From Rhodocyclaceae bacterium (lineage in GTDB: Bacteria > Pseudomonadota > Gammaproteobacteria > Burkholderiales > Rhodocyclaceae), in contig JAFSWK010000225.1 of NCBI GenBank assembly GCA_017444505.1, positions 1 through 5,143 on the forward strand: a stretch of DNA of 5,143 bases. The letters run 5' to 3'. The position numbers and the translations under genes were made by a program. Shown here one piece after another: positions 1 to 5,143 of the stretch; positions within the stretch are counted from its first letter, which is position 1; each line of letters starts with the position of its first letter. Below the pieces are notes generated by a model. That model was not told the origin of the DNA. It searched no databases and saw nothing but the letters and a program-made list of their open reading frames with translations.

Positions 1-279
1 GCGGGCGTAGAAGAGGTAGGGGTCGCGCGTGAGGATGCGCGGGCGCTCGGTGAGGTCGGGCGCGCTGGCGGGCAGCACGATGGCCGCCGCACGGCAATGC
101 GCCAGGCGCGCGGCATGGGCGGCGTTGACCAGAAAGGAAAGTTCGTCCGCACCCGCGCGTTCCAGCGGCGCGAGGCCGCGCACGACAATTGCGGCGGCGT
201 TTTCGCCCGCCACTTCGCCGCCGAGCCGTTCGGCCAGTTCGGCAAGCGTGAAGGCGGCGGGCGCGGCGGCGCGAGACAT
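1..279 (-). CDS. lpxD: LpxD, UDP-3-O-(3-hydroxyacyl)glucosamine N-acyltransferase, N-terminal part (cut by window edge)
   Basis: LpxD adds the second (N-linked) hydroxyacyl chain to UDP-3-O-acylglucosamine, using acyl-ACP, in the cytoplasmic part of lipid A synthesis. Only the first 93 codons are present. They cover the N-terminal uridine-binding domain of the family: FTLAELAERLGGEV at residues 10-23, a GLAPLERAGADELSFLVN block at 35-52 that matches the family's 'G-(5-10)-ITF-VNP' region, and RDPYLFYAR at 85-93, equivalent to NPYLTYAR of the E. coli protein. The catalytic hexapeptide-repeat domain lies beyond the left edge. The ATG at 279 is the only usual start codon available, because an in-frame TAA sits at 318-316 and no ATG, GTG or TTG lies between. 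No Shine-Dalgarno sequence is visible upstream, so translation is probably coupled to skp. The identification rests on this sequence plus the gene order. The gene would normally be about 340-360 codons. Confidence 0.93.
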   Translation of the reverse strand, partial: MSRAAAPAAFTLAELAERLGGEVAGENAAAIVVRGLAPLERAGADELSFLVNAAHAARLAHCRAAAIVLPASAPDLTERPRILTRDPYLFYAR

Positions 280-288
280 GAGAGGCAG

Positions 289-302
289 CGACGGGCGACG
301 GG
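289..302. repeat. Exact 7-bp tandem duplication in the skp-lpxD junction
   Basis: Two adjacent identical copies of CGACGGG (plus strand), at 289-295 and 296-302, fill most of the space between the end of Skp homology and the lpxD ATG. The unit length is not a multiple of three, so a gain or loss of one copy changes the reading frame that exits skp. An A6 run (minus strand, 308-303) abuts the repeat. Both are typical sites of replication slippage or of assembly error. Confidence 0.75.
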
Positions 303-815
303 TTTTTTGCCGCCGTTAAGCTCAGCGATGACTTTTTCGGTGATGTCAATCGACGGATTGATGTAGACGGCTTCCTGCAAGATGATGTCGTAGCCTTCGG
401 CTTGCGCCACCTTGCGGATGGCTTCGTTGGCGCGGTCAAGCACGCCAGCGAGTTCTTCATTGCGGCGCATGTTCAGGTCTTCACCAAATTCACGCTTCTT
501 GCGCTGGTAGTCGCGGTTTTGGTCGTTGAAGGCGCGCTCTTTCCGGGTGCGGTCGGCTTCCGACATGGTCATGCCGTTGCGTTCCAGGTCTTCCTGCATC
601 CGTTGCAGGTCTTTGGCCATTCTTTGCAGGTCTTGGTCGCGCTTGGAAAAATCCGATTCGATGCGCGAGAGCGCACTTTTGGCAGGCTGGGCTTCGCGCA
701 TCAGGCGGTCGGAATTGACAAAGCCAATGCGCGAGGCATTTTGCGCCTGCGCGGCCAGGGGCGCTGCGGCAATCAGGGCAGCAGTAAGGGCAGAGAGGAC
801 GATGCGGGTGTTCAT
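303..815 (-). CDS. skp: Skp/OmpH periplasmic chaperone; family homology ends at 303 but no stop codon follows
   Basis: Skp is a trimeric periplasmic holdase that carries unfolded outer-membrane proteins from the Sec translocon to the BAM complex. The first residues, MNTRIVLSALTAALIAAAPL, form a signal peptide with a likely cleavage after A22-Q23-A24. The mature protein starts with the Skp strand RIGFVNSDRLMREA (residues 29-42). A long charged helical, coiled-coil-like arm follows at about 45-125, rich in KDLQRMQEDLER-type segments. The closing core is YDIILQEAVYINPSIDITEKVIAEL (about 142-166). About 170 residues fits the family. The ATG at 815 is preferred to the in-frame ATG at 830 because a GGA sits 10 nt upstream and the signal peptide begins cleanly there. 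Family-like sequence ends with NGGKK at 303, where a stop is expected, yet the frame stays open to position 3, giving an extra Arg/Pro/Cys-rich tail of about 100 residues overlapping lpxD. The end given here is therefore the end of homology, not a stop codon. Confidence 0.88.
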
Positions 816-857
816 GTGCAAGTTTTCCATGTTAACAATGAGAATCGTATGGCAGGC
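816..857 (-). other. bamA-skp intergenic gap
   Basis: This 42-nt gap is the widest in the window. It contains the skp ribosome binding site. I see no hairpin with a T-run, so bamA and skp are probably on one transcript. A weak promoter-like pair overlaps the 3' end of bamA (TTGGCA at 874-869 and TACGAT at 849-844), but its 19-nt spacing is poor. Confidence 0.5.
826..828 (-). promoter_or_regulatory. Probable Shine-Dalgarno core for skp
   Basis: A GGA core, followed by AAA, lies 10 nt before the ATG at 815. It overlaps the competing in-frame ATG at 830, which has no purine-rich sequence in front of it. This site decides the start choice for skp. It is a short match and is only suggestive. Confidence 0.4.
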
Positions 858-3185
858 TTAGAAGACGGTGCCAACCTGGAACTGGAAGCGCTGGGTCTGG
901 TCTTCCGGTTTTTTCTTGATGGGGTAGCCAATGCTGAATTTGAGCGGGCCGATGGGCGAACTCCACCATAACCCCAGACCGGCACTGTAGCGCAGGTCAG
1001 AAAATTCGATATCGTCTTCGTCCGCCCAGACCGTGCCCATGTCGGTAAAGAGGGAAAGGCGCACAGAGCGGTCGTTGCCCATGCCGGGCATGGGGAAGAA
1101 GTATTCGAGGTTGGCGTTGAAACTGCGCGTGCCGCCGAGCGCGTCGCCATCGGGCGTGTGCGGGCCAATGGCGCTTTGCTTGTAGCCGCGCACCGAGCCA
1201 ATGCCGCCAGCGTAGAAGTTTTTGTAGAACGGCATGGGCTTGTCGCCAAAACTGTGCGCCCAGCCCAGCCCGACGTTGAACATGAACGCCTGGTGCTTGC
1301 CAATCGGCAACCATTGCTGGAACTGGTATTCGGCCTTGACGTATTTCACGTCTTTGAATACGGGCACCGTGCCTTCAAAACGGAGCTGCTGATAGCGACC
1401 CGAACGCGGGTAGATGAAACTGTCGCGGCTGTCACGCTGCCAGGACAGGGTGGCCAGCACGCTGTCGACGGTGGCCTCACCAATGCCGGAATCCTGCTCG
1501 CCCGGGCCGGTGCAGCCGTAGGTGCGGCAGAAATCCTTGTACTGGATGGGACTTTCGTCAAAGGTGGTAATGCGGGTGCGGTCAAAGCCAAGACCGAAGT
1601 TGATGGAGTCGTCCTCGCCGATGGGATACCCCACGCGCAGCCCCACACCACTGGAGACCGAACGGTAACGGGCAACAGCGTAGGATTCGTAGGGGTCGAA
1701 AGTGCGGTGGTAGAGGTCGTAGCCGAGGCTGACACCGTCGGTGGTGTAGTACGGGTCGGTAAAGGACAGCGAGTAGGTGCGGCTGAGACGGTCGGTGTTG
1801 ACTTCAGCTTGCAGCGATTTGCCCGAGCCGAAGATGTTTTCCTGCTTCAGCGAGCCAGACAGCGTGAGCTTTTGCGCACTGGAAAAACCTGCGCCCAGCG
1901 AGATGGAGTTGGTCGGGCGTTCCTTGACGTTGACGTTGACGTCAATCTGGTCGGTGGTGCCAGCCACCGGCGGGGTGTCGACGGAAACATCGTCAAAATA
2001 GCCCAGACGCTCAATGCGCTGGCGCGAACGGGTGATTTTTTCGGCGTCGTACCATTCGCCTTCCATCTGGCGCATTTCGCGGCGGATGACTTCGTCACGG
2101 GTGCGCACGTTGCCGCCGATGTTGATGCGATTCACATAGGTGCGCCGACCGGGGTTAACCAGCAGGGTGAAGGCGACAGTGGCGTTTTCCTTGTTGATTT
2201 CGGGCGAGGCGTTGACGTTGGCAAAGGCATAGCCGTCTTCGCCCAGACGCTCGGCAATGGCTTGCGTGGTGGCGGTGAGACGCTCGCGCGAGAAGACTTC
2301 GCCAGGATGCAGCTGCACCAGTTTGAGATATTCCTCTTCGGGCAAAATCAGGTTGCCCGCCAAGCGCACGGACGAGACGGTGTATTTCTGCCCTTCGGTG
2401 AGGTTGATGGTGACGTAGATGTCTTTTTTGTCCGGCGAGATGGAAACCTGCGTGGAGTCGATGTTGAAGTCCAGATAGCCGCGATCCATGTAGAACGAGC
2501 GCAGCGATTCCAGGTCGGCAGAAAGTTTCTGCTTGGAGTATTGGTCGCTCTTGGTGTACCAGGTAAAAATGCCCGGCGTGGTGAGCTGGAACTGGTCAAG
2601 CAGTTCGCTGGTCTTGAAGGTCTGGTTGCCGATGATGTGAATTTCGCGGATTTTGGCGATGTCGCCTTCTTCCACCGCGAAGTTCAAACCGACGCGGTTG
2701 CGTTCCAGCGGGGTGACGGTGGTGGTAATCTGCGCGCCATATTTGCCGCGCGAAAGGTATTGGCGCTTGAGTTCCTGCTCGGCACGCTCCAGCGTGGAAC
2801 GGTCGAAAATCAGCCCTTCGCCCAGCCCGACATCGCGCAGGCTGAGTTTGAGCGTGTCTTTGTCAAATTCCTTGATGCCGGTGAAGGTGATGTCAGCAAT
2901 CGCGGGGCGTTCGGCCACGCGCACGACGATGACGTTGTTTTCCACCTCGATTTTTACGTCGCTGAAAAAGCCGGTGGCAAAGAGCTTGCGTACCGCTTCG
3001 GTGGCCTGTTCTTCAGTGAAGGTGTCGCCGGCGCGCACGGGCAGATAACTGAAGACGGTGCCTGGCTCGGTGCGCTGGATGCCTTCGACGCGGATGTCGC
3101 GCACAACAAAGGGGTCAAAGGCCCAGGCGGGGGAAGTGAGGGTGCAGCAGCTTGCGATGAGACCAGCGGCGAGAATACGTTTCAT
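858..3185 (-). CDS. bamA: BamA, outer-membrane protein assembly factor (Omp85 family)
   Basis: BamA is the central subunit of the BAM complex and inserts beta-barrel proteins into the outer membrane. The product is 775 residues, normal for the family. MKRILAAGLIASCCTLTSPAWA is a signal peptide cut after A22. Five POTRA domains follow at roughly 24-91, 94-173, 176-264, 267-345 and 348-423, with typical GNVRTRDEVIRREM (358-371) and RIERLGYFDDV (390-400) in POTRA5. The barrel runs from about 425 to 775. It carries the conserved loop-6 motif as VRGY (665-668, at 1193-1182) and ends in a beta-signal-like strand, RFQFQVGTVF, with C-terminal Phe. An in-frame ATG at 3227 would add 14 residues ahead of the signal peptide and overlap rseP, so 3185 is the better start; it lies 19 nt after the rseP stop. 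The only mature cysteines are C553 and C558 in a barrel loop. Its neighbour skp encodes its delivery chaperone. Confidence 0.97.
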   Translation of the reverse strand: MKRILAAGLIASCCTLTSPAWAFDPFVVRDIRVEGIQRTEPGTVFSYLPVRAGDTFTEEQATEAVRKLFATGFFSDVKIEVENNVIVVRVAERPAIADITFTGIKEFDKDTLKLSLRDVGLGEGLIFDRSTLERAEQELKRQYLSRGKYGAQITTTVTPLERNRVGLNFAVEEGDIAKIREIHIIGNQTFKTSELLDQFQLTTPGIFTWYTKSDQYSKQKLSADLESLRSFYMDRGYLDFNIDSTQVSISPDKKDIYVTINLTEGQKYTVSSVRLAGNLILPEEEYLKLVQLHPGEVFSRERLTATTQAIAERLGEDGYAFANVNASPEINKENATVAFTLLVNPGRRTYVNRINIGGNVRTRDEVIRREMRQMEGEWYDAEKITRSRQRIERLGYFDDVSVDTPPVAGTTDQIDVNVNVKERPTNSISLGAGFSSAQKLTLSGSLKQENIFGSGKSLQAEVNTDRLSRTYSLSFTDPYYTTDGVSLGYDLYHRTFDPYESYAVARYRSVSSGVGLRVGYPIGEDDSINFGLGFDRTRITTFDESPIQYKDFCRTYGCTGPGEQDSGIGEATVDSVLATLSWQRDSRDSFIYPRSGRYQQLRFEGTVPVFKDVKYVKAEYQFQQWLPIGKHQAFMFNVGLGWAHSFGDKPMPFYKNFYAGGIGSVRGYKQSAIGPHTPDGDALGGTRSFNANLEYFFPMPGMGNDRSVRLSLFTDMGTVWADEDDIEFSDLRYSAGLGLWWSSPIGPLKFSIGYPIKKKPEDQTQRFQFQVGTVF

Positions 3186-3204
3186 GCAGGTGTTTAACTC
3201 GTGT

Positions 3205-4569
3205 TTAGCTTGTGAAGAGACGGGCAAGATCGTTGTAGAAGGCCAAAATCATCATCACGGCCAGCAACGCCAAGCCGATGCGCTGCCCAAGTTCCAAGGC
3301 GCGTTCGGACACGGGTGAGCCTTTGATGATTTCGGCGGCATAATACAGCAAATGCCCGCCATCCAGAACGGGGATGGGCAGAAGGTTGAGCACGCCCAGG
3401 CTGATGCTGATGAGGGCGACGAAGGAAAGATAGGGCATCCAGCCCATTTGCGCGCTTTTGCCCGCAAAATCGGCAATCGTGATGGGGCCGGAGAGGTTTT
3501 TCCAGGAAACTTCACCGAGGAACATGCGGCCAATCATTTTCAGACTGAGCACGCTGGTGTCCCAGGTGCGCGCCAGCGCGCGCGCCAGCGCCGTGCCTAC
3601 GGGGTAGCTGACCTGCGTGAACATCTGATCCAGCACGTCTTGTGAGAGCTGAATCTTGACGCCGATGCGCCCGTGCGGCGGGTCGCTGTTCGGCACGGTG
3701 TCGATGGTGACGGGGACGGTCTCCTGCTGGCCGTCGCGTTCAATGCGCGCCTGCACCGTGGCGCCGGGATGGTCGGCTACGTATTCGACCAGATCGCGCC
3801 AGGTTTGCAGCGGCTGGCCGTCCATTGCCACGAAACGGTCGCCCGCGCGCAGCCCTGCGCGCTCGGCGGCAGAATCGGGCTGCACTTCGCCAATGACCGG
3901 CGGCGTGGGCGGATCCCACGGCGTGAGACCGGCGCGGGCGAGCAGGTCGGCATCGCCGCTGTTCAGATCCAGCGGGGCGAAGTCGATGACCGCCTGCCGC
4001 ACCTCGCCTTCGGGCGTGCGCACGGTAATTTCGGTGGGCGCGTTTTCCAGCGCGCGGCGCAGCAGCGCCCAGCGCATTTCCGACCAGCTTTGTACCGCTT
4101 CGTCTTCGACGCGCAGGATTTCCTCGCCGCTCACCAGCCCCGCCTGCGCAGCGAGCGTTTCCGGCACGACCTGCACGCGCGCGCGCAGCTCTTCCGTGCC
4201 GTGTACAAACAGCGCCCAATAGAGCACCACGGCCAGCAGCAGGTTCGCCAGCGGGCCTGCGGCGACGATGGCGATGCGCTTGTAGACGTTCTGGCGGTTG
4301 AAGGCGCGCGGCAATTCTTCGGGGGCGACTTCGCCTTCACGTTCATCAAGCATCTTGACGTAGCCGCCCAGCGGAATACCAGCCAGCACCCATTGCGTGC
4401 GGTCGGCGCCGGTGTGCCATTGCAGCAGCGGCTTGCCAAAACCAATCGAAAACCGCAGCACCTTCACGCCACACAGACGGGCGACGAAGTAATGGCCGTA
4501 TTCGTGGAAAAACACCAGCGCGCCCAGCGCGATGACGAACGGAATGAGGTAATCGGTAAGCAGAGACAT
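3205..4569 (-). CDS. rseP: RseP, site-2 membrane-embedded zinc metalloprotease
   Basis: RseP performs the intramembrane cut of the anti-sigma factor RseA/MucA after DegS-type cleavage, releasing the envelope stress sigma factor, and also clears remnant signal peptides. The 454 residues match the family (E. coli about 450). Four membrane segments are visible at about 5-24, 97-121, 378-399 and 428-448. The zinc motif HEYGH is at 22-26 (4506-4492), with E23 catalytic. The GIPLGGYVKML membrane loop is at 64-74. Two periplasmic PDZ domains lie at about 128-220 and 223-305, the second with PDSAAERAGLRAGDRF. The third zinc ligand is D403 in LLPIPVLDGGH (396-406, Asp codon 3363-3361). All key residues are present, so the enzyme should be active. 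The ATG is 12 nt after the dxr stop, with no clear ribosome binding site, which suggests translational coupling. Confidence 0.97.
   Translation of the reverse strand: MSLLTDYLIPFVIALGALVFFHEYGHYFVARLCGVKVLRFSIGFGKPLLQWHTGADRTQWVLAGIPLGGYVKMLDEREGEVAPEELPRAFNRQNVYKRIAIVAAGPLANLLLAVVLYWALFVHGTEELRARVQVVPETLAAQAGLVSGEEILRVEDEAVQSWSEMRWALLRRALENAPTEITVRTPEGEVRQAVIDFAPLDLNSGDADLLARAGLTPWDPPTPPVIGEVQPDSAAERAGLRAGDRFVAMDGQPLQTWRDLVEYVADHPGATVQARIERDGQQETVPVTIDTVPNSDPPHGRIGVKIQLSQDVLDQMFTQVSYPVGTALARALARTWDTSVLSLKMIGRMFLGEVSWKNLSGPITIADFAGKSAQMGWMPYLSFVALISISLGVLNLLPIPVLDGGHLLYYAAEIIKGSPVSERALELGQRIGLALLAVMMILAFYNDLARLFTS
3568..3591. repeat. Exact 12-bp tandem repeat inside rseP
   Basis: Two adjacent identical 12-bp units (plus strand gcgcgccagcgc at 3568-3579 and 3580-3591) encode ALAR-ALAR at residues 327-334 of RseP. 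The repeat is in frame and leaves the protein intact. From memory of related RseP proteins this stretch is not clearly longer than usual, so it may be chance repetition of an Ala/Leu/Arg helix rather than a recent duplication. Confidence 0.7.
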
Positions 4570-4581
4570 GGGGCAGGGCGC

Positions 4582-5143
4582 TCAGGCCGTTTGTTGTAAA
4601 TGTTGGCGGGCGGTTTCGCGGGCGCGGGCATCGGCCTCTTGCAAGGCGTCCAGCGAATCGGCAGGCGTGGTCGGCAGGGTTTCGATCACCTGCGCGATGG
4701 TTTCAGCAATGCCGGTGAAGGGCAGACGCTCAGACAAAAAGGCTTCCACCGCCACTTCGTTGGGGGCGTTGAGAATGGTCGGCGCGGTGCCGCCTGCGGC
4801 CAGCGCTTCGTAGGCCAGACGCAGACAGGGAAAGCGAACCGTATCCGGGGCGTGAAATTCCAGCGCCGCCAGGCGCGTGAAATCCAGCGACGCGACGCCC
4901 GCATCCATGCGCTGCGGCCAGGCCAGCGCGCAGGCAATCGGCGTGCGCATGTCCGGCTGCCCCAGTTGCGCCAGCAGCGAGCCATCGGCGTATTCGACCA
5001 GCGAGTGCACCACGCTTTGCGGGTGGATGATGGTGTCGATTTTTTCATTCGGCAAGTTGAACAACCAGCGCGCTTCGATGACTTCCAGCCCCTTGTTCAT
5101 CATCGTTGCCGAATCGACGGAAATCTTGCGCCCCATCGCCCAA
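4582..5143 (-). CDS. dxr: DXR, 1-deoxy-D-xylulose 5-phosphate reductoisomerase, C-terminal part (cut by window edge)
   Basis: DXR (IspC) converts 1-deoxy-D-xylulose 5-phosphate to 2-C-methyl-D-erythritol 4-phosphate with NADPH and a divalent metal, the committed step of the MEP isoprenoid pathway in the cytoplasm. The last 186 residues are present. The segment begins within the flexible active-site loop WAMGRK, equivalent to W212-M214 of the E. coli enzyme. It continues with ISVDSATMMNKGLEVIEARW, which holds the substrate-binding Asn-Lys pair (N227/K228 in E. coli) and metal ligand Glu231 (codon 5085-5083 here). The conserved IIHPQSVVHSLVEYADGSLLAQLGQPDMRTPIA block and the C-terminal helical domain with LNAPNEVAVEAFL follow, ending at a TGA at 4584-4582. 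About 210 N-terminal residues, including the NADPH-binding domain, lie off the right edge. An internal ATG at 5136 is not the start, because coding continues upstream of it. It is followed closely by rseP, as in many proteobacteria. Confidence 0.97.
   Translation of the reverse strand, partial: WAMGRKISVDSATMMNKGLEVIEARWLFNLPNEKIDTIIHPQSVVHSLVEYADGSLLAQLGQPDMRTPIACALAWPQRMDAGVASLDFTRLAALEFHAPDTVRFPCLRLAYEALAAGGTAPTILNAPNEVAVEAFLSERLPFTGIAETIAQVIETLPTTPADSLDALQEADARARETARQHLQQTA

Noticed and set aside
139..146. GAACTT sigma-E-like -35 inside lpxD
   Set aside because: The only TCAA-like -10 follows after about 10 nt, too close for this promoter class, and the bases encode conserved LpxD residues.
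844..874. Sigma-70-like promoter for skp (TTGGCA and TACGAT)
   Set aside because: The spacing is 19 nt, the -10 matches only four of six bases, and the -35 lies in bamA coding sequence. It is not better than chance.
402..971. Plus-strand open frame spanning the skp-bamA boundary
   Set aside because: skp and bamA share the same register, so the shadow simply runs across both. There is no ribosome binding site or domain support.
3138..3149. Lipobox-like IASC in the BamA signal peptide (residues 10-13)
   Set aside because: BamA is not a lipoprotein, a good signal peptidase I site (AWA, then F23) follows, and the hydrophobic stretch before the cysteine is short.
1158..3197. Plus-strand open frame of 679 codons opposite bamA
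   Set aside because: It is in exact codon register with bamA, so its stops would need sense codons TTA, CTA or TCA, which this organism avoids. The translation has no recognisable domain, and bamA is certain on the other strand.
3186..3227. Upstream ATG at 3227 as the bamA start
   Set aside because: It would put 14 polar residues in front of a clear signal peptide and overlap the end of rseP. The ATG at 3185 gives a standard secreted N-terminus.
3673..4599. Plus-strand open frame of 308 codons opposite rseP
   Set aside because: It has the same codon-register shadow effect as the frame opposite bamA. The product is rich in Arg, Gln and His with no known fold, and rseP is fully intact on the minus strand.

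Overview
The window is a compact, single-direction block of envelope-biogenesis genes, all on the minus strand. In transcription order (right to left) they are the 3' part of dxr (ispC), rseP, bamA, skp (ompH) and the 5' part of lpxD. This is the classic proteobacterial dxr-rseP-bamA-skp-lpxD order. The organism is Gram-negative with moderately high GC, about 60% judged by eye. The style of the BamA N-terminus (FDPFVVRDIRVEGIQRTEPG) and the tight packing suggest a betaproteobacterium, perhaps Burkholderiales-like. That placement is an inference from remembered family sequences, not from a search.

Layout: 5143-4582 is the C-terminal half of DXR, running off the right edge. 4569-3205 is the site-2 protease RseP. 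3185-858 is BamA with a signal peptide, five POTRA domains and a barrel. 815 to about 303 is the periplasmic chaperone Skp. 279-1 is the N-terminal domain of LpxD, running off the left edge. Gaps are 12, 19, 42 and about 23 nt. There is no tRNA, rRNA, mobile element, CRISPR array or terminator, and no gene-free stretch longer than 42 nt. Long plus-strand open frames exist but are codon-bias shadows.

The genes share an envelope theme. DXR feeds isoprenoid synthesis, which supplies the undecaprenyl carrier. RseP cleaves the anti-sigma factor of the envelope stress response. Skp carries unfolded outer-membrane proteins to BamA for insertion, and LpxD makes lipid A precursors.

I found no new biological system. 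The one real oddity is the skp/lpxD junction. The skp frame has no stop codon anywhere in the window. Where Skp homology ends there is an A6 run followed by an exact 7-bp tandem duplication, and none of the three minus-strand frames contains a stop from there to the left edge. A one-base backward slip at the A6 run would fuse Skp in frame to LpxD. This may be a sequence error, a real stop-loss, or a genuine overlap or frameshift.
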